Source: Nitrososphaerota archaeon
Lineage (GTDB): Archaea > Thermoproteota > EX4484-205 > JAAOZO01
NCBI GenBank assembly: GCA_011605715.1
Contig: JAAOZO010000220.1
Span: forward strand, 1 to 21,835
Direction: 5' to 3'
DNA: 21,835 bases
Shown here one piece after another: positions 14,482 through 21,331 of the stretch; the stretch's first letter is position 1; every line of letters starts with the position of its first letter. Below the pieces are notes generated by a model. That model worked only from the letters and a program-made list of their open reading frames with translations. It was not told where the DNA came from and did no database searches. The position numbers and the translations under genes were made by a program.

Positions 14482-15057
14482 TTATTCCGAGGTACTTGAG
14501 GCTATATTTCTTAGCATGTTTTCAACAGTCCATCCTAGCCCGTTGAGTATTTCTCTTATTCTTTGCTTCTCTCTGAAGTTTCTAACAACGATCTTTCTAA
14601 TATAAGGGCCATCTTGAATTATTTCATATGACAATATTTGGTCTGGTCTTATGACTCCCTTGGATGCGCTTTGCGTATCTGCCTCCCTCATGCCTTCAAG
14701 AAGCCTATTTATGAAGAATGCTTCAAATGGCCTAACGGAAGAACTTAAATTTAAAGATGAGTCCAGCTCTACTACTAGTTCATCAGCGCTTACAAAAGCA
14801 GTTCCATAGCTTTTTCCCTTGTAAGAAAAAGGTATTTTTTCACTCTCTTTCTCTTTTTGTTCTAGCTTAGACTTACTTTGAAGAATTTCAGCTCCACTAC
14901 TGAAGCTTAGTTTAGCTAGCTCATCATCCACTATTGAAATAGCCTCCTTGAGCATGTTGGCTTCCTTCTGGAGTTCGCTTACCTTATCTTCAAGTCTCTT
15001 TTTTAAGTCTGCAAGAGCTTTCTTCCTTTCTTCTCTTTCCTCTTCTGGTGTTGTCAA
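14482..15057 (-). CDS. Coiled-coil protein of unknown function
   Basis: 191 residues from a TTG at 15057. An in-frame ATG at 15114 lies upstream of the TATA-like CAATTAAATACT (15086-15097 on this strand), so the shorter form is preferred. Residues 5-48 are a highly charged heptad coiled coil (EEEREERKKALADLKKRLE and on). A short linker leads to a compact alpha/beta domain (about 72-185) starting IPFSYKGKSYGTAFV, containing LSYEIIQDGPYIRKIVVRN and ending LGWTVENMLRNI. I think similar proteins occur across Thermoproteota, but I cannot attach a function. There is no signal peptide or membrane helix, so it is presumably cytoplasmic. It is convergent with the AIR-synthase-like gene (stops 1 base apart) and divergent from the Clp1-like kinase. 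Confidence 0.72.
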   Translation of the reverse strand: MTTPEEEREERKKALADLKKRLEDKVSELQKEANMLKEAISIVDDELAKLSFSSGAEILQSKSKLEQKEKESEKIPFSYKGKSYGTAFVSADELVVELDSSLNLSSSVRPFEAFFINRLLEGMREADTQSASKGVIRPDQILSYEIIQDGPYIRKIVVRNFREKQRIREILNGLGWTVENMLRNIASSTSE

Positions 15058-15200
15058 CTGGCAACGATAAATAGAGTTGAGGCAGTATTTAATTGTTTTA
15101 TTTGCAGTAGACAAGTATTTATTTTTTTAAATTATAGTTTATGTCTAAAATTTAGAAAAAGAAGCCTTAAAAAAGGAGTGTTCTCCGTTATTAAGGGGAA

Positions 15201-16265
15201 TTGAGTGAAAAGAAATCCATACAACTTTATATAAATCCTGGAAATAGTTTGTTGTTGAGTGGTAGAGGACGAGTTGAAATTAGGCAAGGACAGGTTGAAA
15301 TACTTGGTGCAATTTTATCCAAAGGGGCTTCCTTTAAAGTAAGGCTTGGTAGACAGATTCCTGTTTTCTCTCCAGAAGTTAAGTCAATAGTAACGGGCGA
15401 AGGATTCTTTAGATGGAAAGTTATTAAGGAGGATCCAATTCCAAGTTCTTGGAGAGCGACAATAGATGAGCTTTTAGCTAGGCCAAACTCAACAGTAGTT
15501 ATAGTGGGACAAACAGATTCTGGAAAGAGTACGCTTTCTCAGTTTCTTTTAAATTCTGCTTTGAACTTCTCTACAACAGTTGGACTAATCGATGCAGACA
15601 TTGGTCAAACGGACTTAGGACCACCGGGGTTTGTTGCAGCTTCTTTAGTGAGAAGAAAAGTTGTTGATTTGAGGAGCATTAGACCAATTGCAATGGAGTT
15701 CATTGGTGCTCTTTCACCTTCAAAAGCCTTTGAAGAAAGTATCGACAAGGTTAAAAAAATTAAAGAAAGTTTACTGCATTATAACCCAGATTACATAATC
15801 ATAAACACAGATGGATGGCTTGACAATGAGGGAATTGTTCACAAGAAGAAGCTGATAGAAAAGATAAGGCCGGATATAGTAATAGCGTTACGTCAGGATC
15901 AAGAAGAAAACTTAATTAAAGAAGGAAGCTACAAGCTAATAACGCTTAATCCTTCTCCTCACATCTTGAAGAGAACTCAAGTTGTGAGAAGACTTTCCAG
16001 GCTAGCGAACATAGCTAGGTTCTTAAAGGGTGCAGAGGCAAAAGTGATTGAAAAGGAGAACGTTTTATCCTTAGAAAATCACGAACCTCAAATAGGTGAT
16101 GTTGCAGCAGTTTATGAGAACGACGTTGTTAAGGGGATTGCGTTGTATGGAGGCGTTGTCGAAGGCAAGAAGATTTTTTACACAAGAGTAAACTCTTTTA
16201 CAAAAATAGTTGTAAGCAACATAAATGCAAGAGAAATCATTGACCTTGTAAAAAGCAAAGCCTAA
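15201..16265 (+). CDS. Clp1/Grc3-family polynucleotide 5'-hydroxyl kinase
   Basis: 354 residues from a TTG start immediately after TTAAGGGGAA. Residues 1-90 form the family's N-terminal beta domain (INPGNSLLLSGRGRVEI). The kinase domain has P-loop GQTDSGKST (103-111) and the family-diagnostic DADIGQTDLGPPG (131-143), which holds the Walker B-like Asp and the Clp1-specific loop, followed by YIIINTDGWL (about 198-207). Residues from about 280 onward make the C-terminal beta domain. Archaeal members phosphorylate 5'-OH ends of RNA or DNA. In eukaryotes Clp1 is part of mRNA 3'-end and tRNA-splicing complexes. A tRNA gene with two introns lies about 4 kb away, but archaeal splicing usually joins ends with RtcB and does not need this kinase, so a direct link is only a possibility. 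Likely roles are RNA repair or processing. Confidence 0.9.
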   Translation: MSEKKSIQLYINPGNSLLLSGRGRVEIRQGQVEILGAILSKGASFKVRLGRQIPVFSPEVKSIVTGEGFFRWKVIKEDPIPSSWRATIDELLARPNSTVVIVGQTDSGKSTLSQFLLNSALNFSTTVGLIDADIGQTDLGPPGFVAASLVRRKVVDLRSIRPIAMEFIGALSPSKAFEESIDKVKKIKESLLHYNPDYIIINTDGWLDNEGIVHKKKLIEKIRPDIVIALRQDQEENLIKEGSYKLITLNPSPHILKRTQVVRRLSRLANIARFLKGAEAKVIEKENVLSLENHEPQIGDVAAVYENDVVKGIALYGGVVEGKKIFYTRVNSFTKIVVSNINAREIIDLVKSKA

Positions 16266-16319
16266 TAGAGATTTAACTAGCAAGTAAGTATTTTTCAAAG
16301 CTGTAAATTCAGTAAAAGG

Positions 16320-16372
16320 TAAAATGCTAGAAGCTTTGTATAAGATAAGGAGCAACTACGAGTAGCATTTTA
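16320..16372. repeat. 10-bp perfect inverted repeat between convergent genes
   Basis: TAAAATGCTA (16320-16329) and TAGCATTTTA (16363-16372) are perfect complements separated by 33 bases, in the 217-base gap between the convergent Clp1-like and phosphofructokinase genes. It would form a stem with a large loop on either strand and could mark transcript ends. The rest of the gap, including a GC patch GGCGCCCAGACTCG near 16430, shows no gene. Confidence 0.4.
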
Positions 16373-16482
16373 ACAATAAAATAATTGTTGGATAGTTTTC
16401 TGAGCTTAAAAGAAAAATATAAGACTACTAGGCGCCCAGACTCGTTAAGTTAAACTAAAAATTTCATGAGTAAGCAAAGAAG

Positions 16483-17514
16483 TTAACTACAGAAAGCATC
16501 TACTACCTTAAGTAATTCCTCGTCTACAAGTCTTGTTCCTTTCATTCCTTCGATTAAATCTATATCTATAATCTTAGTTCCACTTAATGAAACCATCCTT
16601 CCAAATTTTCCTTCTTTTACTAGGTCAACTGCTTTAATTCCAAATCGCGTTGATAGAACTCTATCAAAAGCAATCGGACTCTTTCCTCTGATAACATGTC
16701 CAAGTACTGCAGACCTTGTCTCAAGGCCTGTTGCCTTTTCTATTTCTTTAGCTAGGAAGTCGCCTATGCCCCCAAGTAGAACATGCCCAAATTGATCTTT
16801 TTTCACGTCTTTTGTTATTGGACCAGAGTAATCAGCAATTAAAGCGCCCTCTGCAACAACAATCAACAAAGAGTTTTTACCTTCAGCTTTCTTCTTTTTT
16901 ACAAATTCTACGACATCTGAAATCTTAAATGGTCTCTCTGGCAATAAAATTAAGTCAGCACCAGAAGCAATTCCAGAGTAAGCTGCTATCCAACCTGCAT
17001 GACGACCCATGACTTCTGCTACCATCACCCTTTCATGAGAAGCTCCAGTAACTTTAAGGTTGTCAAGAGCTTCCATTGCGGCTTCAACAGCGGTCAAGAA
17101 GCCAAAAGTAAAATCGGTACCAGGAACATCATTGTCTATCGTTTTGGGAACCCCAATCACTTTTTCCCCTTCTTCTGCTAACTTCTTGGCGACACTTAAC
17201 GTGTCGTCTCCTCCTATTGCGATTAGAGCATCTAACTTTAATTTTCTTATGTTTTCCTTAACCTTTTTTATTCCTTCTGGATCCTTTAGAGGGTTCGTCC
17301 TTGAAGTAAGAAGTATGGTTCCCGCATCTTTTACTATACTTTCAACTTCGGAGTACCTTAAGGGTATTGTTTCAACTTTATCAAGCAGCCCAGCCCAGCC
17401 TCTCTTTATTCCTATAACTTCAAATCCGTATTCTTCTGCTCTCTTTACAACCGCTCTTATTACAGCGTTTAAACCCGGAGCATCTCCTCCTCCAGTAAGA
17501 ACTCCTATCTTCAT
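16483..17514 (-). CDS. pfp: 6-phosphofructokinase, PPi-dependent type
   Basis: 343 residues of the PFK-A fold: GGGDAPGLN (8-16), IGGDDT (100-105), PKTIDND (123-129, catalytic Asp127) and MGRHAGWIA. Specificity residues fall at E. coli numbering: Asp104 in GGDDT and Lys124 in PKTIDND. ATP enzymes have Gly at both, while the Asp/Lys pair is the signature of PPi-dependent PFKs, as in Thermoproteus tenax and Amycolatopsis. The enzyme would phosphorylate fructose 6-phosphate reversibly with PPi in the cytoplasm, serving both glycolysis and gluconeogenesis. The ATG at 17514 has GAGGTCAGG upstream, a usable Shine-Dalgarno, and AT-rich TATA-like DNA about 25-35 bases further back. The gene stands alone and is divergent from the HAD phosphatase. 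A membrane pyrophosphatase in the same window supports PPi-based metabolism. Confidence 0.93.
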   Translation of the reverse strand: MKIGVLTGGGDAPGLNAVIRAVVKRAEEYGFEVIGIKRGWAGLLDKVETIPLRYSEVESIVKDAGTILLTSRTNPLKDPEGIKKVKENIRKLKLDALIAIGGDDTLSVAKKLAEEGEKVIGVPKTIDNDVPGTDFTFGFLTAVEAAMEALDNLKVTGASHERVMVAEVMGRHAGWIAAYSGIASGADLILLPERPFKISDVVEFVKKKKAEGKNSLLIVVAEGALIADYSGPITKDVKKDQFGHVLLGGIGDFLAKEIEKATGLETRSAVLGHVIRGKSPIAFDRVLSTRFGIKAVDLVKEGKFGRMVSLSGTKIIDIDLIEGMKGTRLVDEELLKVVDAFCS

Positions 17515-17691
17515 CCTGACCTCTTTATTGCTACTAACTAGAATAAAAAATTTTCTTTTTCAAAAACTCCTAGGGTTTGTTTTAATGCTCTTTTTTCAAG
17601 TGAGCTCTAAGCGTATGCTTTTTAAGGTTTGTAACTTTGAGCTCACCAGAAAGCCAATAGTCTTCTTCTGTTACTGTTAGTTGTAACAAAA

Positions 17692-17703
17692 AATTTTAAT
17701 AAG
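17692..17703 (+). promoter_or_regulatory. TATA box of the HAD phosphatase-acylphosphatase operon
   Basis: ATTTTAATAAGG, centred about 37 bases before the ATG at 17734, predicting a leader of about 12 bases. Confidence 0.45.
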
Positions 17704-17733
17704 GCTGACCCAAGCTTGCTTTGATCTTAAGAA

Positions 17734-18555
17734 ATGAAAGTAGACCAGATAGTAATGGATTTAGATGGGTGTGTTTACCTAGGAAATCACCCAATAAATA
17801 ATTCTCCCCAAGCAATAGAAAAACTAAGAAGTAGGGGCATAAAGATAAGATTCTTAACAAACAACGCAACAAAGACAAGAGAAGAATACAAAAATAAACT
17901 AATCGGAATGGGAATTTCCGTCGAAAGCAATGATATATTAACTTCTGGTGGTGCGACAGCAATTTACTTGAAAAATAGGTTTGGAGAAACAAATATATAC
18001 CCAATTGGAGGGAAAGCATTAATAGAAGAGCTTTCAAGAGAGGGTCACAGGATAGTAGATTGGAGTAAAGCAGACTTTGTAGTTGTTTGCTTAGACTTTG
18101 ACATAAATTACAACAAACTTCTTAATGCTACTAGAGCTATAATGAATGGCGCAAGATTGGTTGCTACCAACAAAGATCCAACAGTACCTTCTGAAAATGG
18201 GTTTATGCCCGGGGCTGGAGCAATAGTTTCAGCAATAGAGTACGCTACAAGTACGAAAGCATTCTTAATCGGAAAGCCTTCTAAGGTGATTTTAGAAATT
18301 GCCTCTTCTTACTGGAACTTTAAAGATGACGTTGTAATGGTTGTTGGTGATAGGCTAGATACAGACATTCTAGCTGGTAACGAAATGAACTGGATAACTA
18401 CGCTTGTTCTTTCAGGAGCTACAAAGATTGATGATTTAAAGAATGAAACTGAACAAAAAATGAAGCCAAAAGTTATCGTTAGAGATCTATTGGACTTAGC
18501 TAACAGATGGGATGAAATTCTAAAAACTTTAGGTGAACAAAGTTGCGCTACATAA
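17734..18555 (+). CDS. HAD-IIA (NagD/p-nitrophenylphosphatase-like) sugar phosphatase
   Basis: 273 residues, the normal size for the NagD/AraL/4-nitrophenylphosphatase group of HAD phosphatases. Motif I is MDLDGCVYLG (nucleophile Asp9, acid/base Asp11), motif II FLTNNAT (about 39-45), then a C2-type cap (about 80-195), the motif III lysine in LIGKPSK, and motif IV GDRLDTDILAG. Members hydrolyse small phosphate esters such as 2-phosphoglycolate, glycerol phosphate or p-nitrophenyl phosphate; the natural substrate cannot be read from the sequence. A TATA box at 17692-17703 drives it. Its last 13 bases overlap the acylphosphatase start, so the two are translationally coupled and both handle small phosphate compounds. 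Confidence 0.88.
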   Translation: MKVDQIVMDLDGCVYLGNHPINNSPQAIEKLRSRGIKIRFLTNNATKTREEYKNKLIGMGISVESNDILTSGGATAIYLKNRFGETNIYPIGGKALIEELSREGHRIVDWSKADFVVVCLDFDINYNKLLNATRAIMNGARLVATNKDPTVPSENGFMPGAGAIVSAIEYATSTKAFLIGKPSKVILEIASSYWNFKDDVVMVVGDRLDTDILAGNEMNWITTLVLSGATKIDDLKNETEQKMKPKVIVRDLLDLANRWDEILKTLGEQSCAT

Positions 18556-18824
18556 GAGTAAGAATAAGAGTTTATGGAAGAGTTCAAGGAGTCTTCTTTA
18601 GACAGTCTGCAGCTATAGTAGCAGAGAAACTTGGAGTTTTTGGATATATTCAAAACCTAGAGGATGGTTCTGTAGAAGCGGTTTATGAAGGAGAAGAAGA
18701 ATCGGTAAAGAAAATGGTTGAATGGACTAAGAAAGGTCCTTCTACAGCAAAAGTTACTTCTTATAGTATAACATATGAGCCCTACAAGGAAGAGTTTAAA
18801 AGCTTTGAAATAAGATATTTTTAA
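18543..18824 (+). CDS. acyP: Acylphosphatase
   Basis: 93 residues, the standard size. It opens with the family pattern RIRVYGRVQGVFFRQSA, with phosphate-binding Arg20, followed by GYIQNLEDGSVEAVYEGEEE with catalytic Asn38. The start is a TTG inside the end of the HAD gene with AGGTGA seven bases upstream. No ATG in this frame would preserve the first beta strand, so TTG is accepted. It hydrolyses acyl phosphates such as carbamoyl phosphate and 1,3-bisphosphoglycerate, in the cytoplasm. Pairing with a HAD phosphatase suggests clean-up of reactive or wasteful phosphorylated metabolites, a sensible need in a thermophile; this is inference. Confidence 0.94.
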   Translation: MRYIRVRIRVYGRVQGVFFRQSAAIVAEKLGVFGYIQNLEDGSVEAVYEGEEESVKKMVEWTKKGPSTAKVTSYSITYEPYKEEFKSFEIRYF

Positions 18825-18867
18825 TATTCTTATAAGCGAATAAGTTTACGAGTAAGCAAGAATCTAT

Positions 18868-19683
18868 TCAAAGGCGAGAAGGAGTTATTTTATCGCCATT
18901 TAGAACTAAGGCTCCAGGTTTTATACCATAGTACCTGCAGCTAAATACTACGTATAGCTTTCCATCCATCTCTATAGAAACGCCGTTTGCCCTTGGTTCA
19001 TGACTTCTTATAAGTATACTAAGCTTATTTTTCTCAAGAAATTTATCTAAGACATCTTTTCCAAAGTAGTATATGCCTGGGCCTCTATCGCTAGTCTCAA
19101 AACCTTCAATGAAATCTATTGGATCGTTCCAAAGAATTTCCATTGCAACCCCTCTTGGGTTCATTTCACCTTTCTTAAGCTCTCTTATGTCTTCTAAGCT
19201 ATTTAGATTTCTTGCTAAGCCTCCATGTAAAGCCAAGAATTTTTTGTTTACAACTACGGCGTAAGGTAAGTTGGAAAATAACTTTATGTAAAGCTCATAG
19301 AAGTTGGGGCCGTATTTTCTCGCAACTTCTCTGAAAAAACCATAAGCTTTGTTCATCTCCTCTGTTTCGTGATTTCCTCTTAAAAGGATTAGTTCGCTCT
19401 TTTTTTCCAGTTTCTTGCTAATTAGAAAATTTATATTTTCAATCTGGTATTCTCCTCTATCTACATAGTCTCCTAAAAATATCAGTTTATAGCCTATATT
19501 TTCATACTTATCAAAAGCAGTAAGCGTTGAGCTTAAGTCTCCATGAGTATCGCCAACAAAAACTGCTTTTTCAGTCTCAACTTCTATTAAGCTTTGTTCT
19601 TTTTCTAAGAGTCCTGTTGCTTCTTCTATATTTTTAGCAACTTCTTCTTTTGGCAGATTTCTTATTTTTTCAGCGGTTTCCAA
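18868..19683 (-). CDS. PPP-family (PP1/PP2A-like) protein phosphatase
   Basis: 271 residues, the size of archaeal PP1-type enzymes. The three metal-binding signatures are intact: GDTHGD (44-49), GDYVDRGE (71-78) and RGNHE (102-106), followed by ALHGGLA and a late IRSHEPRANG that supply further metal-ligand His residues. These enzymes are Mn-dependent Ser/Thr phosphatases that reverse protein phosphorylation. The start is a TTG with GGAGG nine bases upstream; the N-terminal 35 residues are a charged helix. A TATA-like TTTTTATTTA lies about 15-45 bases upstream. No partner kinase is seen in the window. Confidence 0.92.
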   Translation of the reverse strand: METAEKIRNLPKEEVAKNIEEATGLLEKEQSLIEVETEKAVFVGDTHGDLSSTLTAFDKYENIGYKLIFLGDYVDRGEYQIENINFLISKKLEKKSELILLRGNHETEEMNKAYGFFREVARKYGPNFYELYIKLFSNLPYAVVVNKKFLALHGGLARNLNSLEDIRELKKGEMNPRGVAMEILWNDPIDFIEGFETSDRGPGIYYFGKDVLDKFLEKNKLSILIRSHEPRANGVSIEMDGKLYVVFSCRYYGIKPGALVLNGDKITPSRL

Positions 19684-19789
19684 AGCAACTAGCCTCCAAT
19701 AAGAAGTAAATAAAAACTTTATGTTTTAGTTCTACTTATAGGCACCAATGTTTTCTCATTTTTAAGTCTATCTATTTTGAATCTGCTGA

Positions 19790-20029
19790 CTACGGCGCTT
19801 TTTTAAAACTCTTTAAAACAAGCTTAGTTTCAGTATTTTCTATACTTTTTACACTTCTCAGGTTTTTAAGAAATTCGCTAAGTTCTTCAACGTCGATGAA
19901 GCTTCCTCTAACAAAAATTAAGTTCTCCTCAAGGATAAAAATTTCTTCAACATTCTTAATTTTCTTTATGTCTGAAACTAAGCTTGAAATGTTTTTTTCA
20001 TTTGTCTTCAGAAAAATTATCGCCTGCAT
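19790..20029 (-). CDS. Stand-alone Lrp/AsnC RAM (effector-binding) domain protein
   Basis: 79 residues with no helix-turn-helix. The beta-alpha-beta-beta-alpha-beta pattern and the ending SIENTETKLVLKSFK match the C-terminal RAM (regulation of amino acid metabolism) domain of Lrp/AsnC regulators, in which a TxT strand precedes the final Lys. Single-domain RAM proteins are known in archaea; they form rings that bind amino acids and can modulate full-length Lrp proteins. It has its own TATA-like CTTATATAG near 20068-20076. The usual central Gly of the effector loop (VTGxyD) is not obvious here: the corresponding segment reads LEENLIFVRGS, so ligand binding may differ from its neighbour. Confidence 0.75.
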   Translation of the reverse strand: MQAIIFLKTNEKNISSLVSDIKKIKNVEEIFILEENLIFVRGSFIDVEELSEFLKNLRSVKSIENTETKLVLKSFKKAP

Positions 20030-20089
20030 TTTTTCACATATTCACGCTTAAAGCTATTTTTGCAACTCTATATAAGTTTTAAGCTTGTT

Positions 20090-20311
20090 TTAGCTAATCA
20101 CCCTTAGAACCCTAGCCTCCTCAGCTTTTCCCGTTTCCTTTATCTTTTTCCTGATCCACTCTAAACTTTCATCTGAACTAACAGAGAGTAATAAGACTAA
20201 GTCCTCGGAGCCTGTAACCATGTAAATTTCTTCAATTTCTTCTATTTCAAGCAATTTTTTTACTGTTTCCTCCCATCCCTCCTTGTCTTTTAGAGTAACA
20301 ATGTACCTCAT
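20090..20311 (-). CDS. Stand-alone Lrp/AsnC RAM domain protein (second copy)
   Basis: 73 residues starting MRYIVTLKDKEGWEETVKKL, then IEEIYMVTGSEDLVLLLSV, which is the classic RAM effector loop (V-T-G-x-x-D), then a helix (ESLEWIRKKIKE) and a terminal strand EARVLRVIS. It lacks any DNA-binding region. It likely forms a dimer or octamer that senses a small molecule, perhaps an amino acid, and influences a full-length Lrp encoded elsewhere. The ATG at 20311 lies about 32 bases from a TATA box at 20340-20348. It is paired with the other RAM gene 60 bases downstream, but that gene seems to have its own promoter, so the two may be separately controlled. Confidence 0.82.
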   Translation of the reverse strand: MRYIVTLKDKEGWEETVKKLLEIEEIEEIYMVTGSEDLVLLLSVSSDESLEWIRKKIKETGKAEEARVLRVIS

Positions 20312-20340
20312 TTACTTACAAAGTAGGTTATCACACTAAG

Positions 20341-20349
20341 TTTAAATAC
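20341..20349. promoter_or_regulatory. Two-way TATA box
   Basis: TTTAAATAC on the plus strand, with TATTTAAA on the minus. It is suitably placed for the RAM gene starting at 20311 (minus) and for a transcript starting near 20370 (plus). Confidence 0.4.
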
Positions 20350-20354
20350 TTTCC

Positions 20355-20367
20355 TTCTGTTACAGAA
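20355..20367. promoter_or_regulatory. Palindrome TTCTGTTACAGAA, operator candidate
   Basis: A perfect 6-1-6 palindrome just beyond the shared TATA box, where a dimeric regulator could act on the RAM gene or on the plus-strand transcript. Nothing in the window shows which protein would bind it. Confidence 0.35.
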
Positions 20368-20370
20368 AAT

Positions 20371-20441
20371 TCGGCAGGAAAGTCTAGAGTTCTAACTTTG
20401 GTGCGAACTGCCAAAAATTTTAAATGCAATGGGCTTTTTTT
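20371..20441 (+). ncRNA. Possible small hairpin RNA
   Basis: About 25 bases after the plus-strand TATA box the sequence folds into a compound hairpin: outer stem GGCAG/CTGCC (20373-20377 with 20408-20412), inner stem AAAGT/ACTTT (20379-20383 with 20395-20399) and a top TAG/CTA. A run of seven T (20435-20441) follows as a possible terminator. No coding frame is credible here. Structure, promoter and terminator positions agree, but none is conclusive. Confidence 0.3.
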
Positions 20442-20445
20442 GTCT

Positions 20446-20520
20446 TTTAGGCTGACAAGGAGCGCGCGACTTGTCATGAAGGTGAAGACAAGGCCAGTAC
20501 CCCTCAACACCCGATAGGAT
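20446..20520 (+). ncRNA. Candidate structured RNA, GC-rich
   Basis: In DNA that is about two thirds A+T, this 70-base stretch is well over half G+C, the usual mark of structured RNA in a thermophile. GACAAG (20454-20459), CTTGTC (20470-20475) and GACAAG again (20487-20492) allow two mutually exclusive six-pair hairpins. The second closes a loop AUGAAGGUGAA with UGA...GA elements reminiscent of a kink-turn loop, and CAACACCC follows (ACA at 20507-20509), so an H/ACA-like guide is one option. TTTTAAAT (20418-20425) is suitably placed as a promoter. The strand is inferred from that promoter. The minus-strand frame covering it is rejected as a gene. I cannot match it to a named RNA family. Confidence 0.4.
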
Positions 20521-20665
20521 TCTTTCATAGCGCTAAGTCTTCTGCAAAATCACTAGCAAAATGACGCATTTTTCGTTTCTAAGGTATAAGCTATGAAGCA
20601 ACATAAATAGTAAGCTAAATTACCATTAAAAGGCAAAAATCCCCAATTTAGGCCCTAAAGAGCCA

Positions 20666-21280
20666 TCAGTTTGTGTTTAAGTGAACTTCAACGACAGGTC
20701 CTCTAGGTGTTTTCTCCTTAAAAACTCTCGCAGAAAATGAATAAATTTTTGTTCTTGGATCCAAGTAAGCATCTGGAGGAAGATTTGCTTTTAAACAAGC
20801 GTACTTGAGGAAAGTTTCGACATCCCAGTTTTCTTCAACTGGAACTTGAGGCAAAAGCAACCCTCTTCTCATTTCTTTTTCGACGATTAATCCATCTCTT
20901 CCAATCTTTATTACGTTCAGTAAATCTTCTCTTCTTTCTACATTTATCAGTTTTGGCGTTGTTAGGACGCTAACCTCAACTACTATCTTATCCATCTCTT
21001 CTAGCTCTACTGGAAGAAACCTAGGGTCTTCGGTAGCTGCAGCTATTGCTGCTTCTACTAAAGCTTCAGAAAGTTTCATAATAGGTTCTGGATAACCAAT
21101 GCATCCCCTGAGCTCTTCTCTTCCATTTTCTTGCCTATTTAAAGTTACAAAAACTCCGCAAGGTACGTCTATCTCCTCTGGTATCTCTGCACTTATGACA
21201 CCTCCACTTTTTAGGAATTCTTCGATCGCTCTTCTTGCTTCTTTAACTAAAATCCTTCCATGTTCAATGTTTAGCTCCAA
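20666..21280 (-). CDS. AMMECR1-family protein
   Basis: 204 residues, matching archaeal AMMECR1 homologues in length. The hallmark LRGCIGY is at 57-63, within a domain that also has AAIAAATEDPRFLPV, EVSVLTTP and the closing YSFSARVFKE. The family is conserved from archaea to humans; the molecular function is not established, and the conserved LRGCIGY face is thought to be a binding or catalytic site. It is often found near radical-SAM or Memo-like genes in archaea, but none is seen here. The start is a TTG with AAAAGGA upstream, and a TATA-like ATTTATAAGG lies about 35 bases back. A Nudix gene on the same strand ends 51 bases upstream and may share transcription. Confidence 0.93.
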   Translation of the reverse strand: MELNIEHGRILVKEARRAIEEFLKSGGVISAEIPEEIDVPCGVFVTLNRQENGREELRGCIGYPEPIMKLSEALVEAAIAAATEDPRFLPVELEEMDKIVVEVSVLTTPKLINVERREDLLNVIKIGRDGLIVEKEMRRGLLLPQVPVEENWDVETFLKYACLKANLPPDAYLDPRTKIYSFSARVFKEKTPRGPVVEVHLNTN

Positions 21281-21331
21281 TTTATTCCTTTTAGGATAAG
21301 AAGTAGTACCTTATAAATGTTATTCACTGGT

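Noticed and set aside
15058..15114. ATG at 15114 as start of the coiled-coil protein
   Set aside because: The TATA-like CAATTAAATACT lies downstream of it, and the added 19 residues (Cys-rich, unlike the rest) are not needed. TTG at 15057 is preferred, though the longer form is not excluded.
17060..17680. 206-codon plus-strand frame opposite phosphofructokinase
   Set aside because: It is the antisense shadow of a firmly identified enzyme, rich in Ser/Pro/Thr as such shadows are, with no domain.
20331..20528. Minus-strand frame of 65 codons over the GC-rich element
   Set aside because: It crosses the TATA box of the RAM gene, the palindrome and the GC-rich structured stretch, has atypical codon choice (GCG, CGC, CTC), no recognisable domain, and ends just before the next gene's start.
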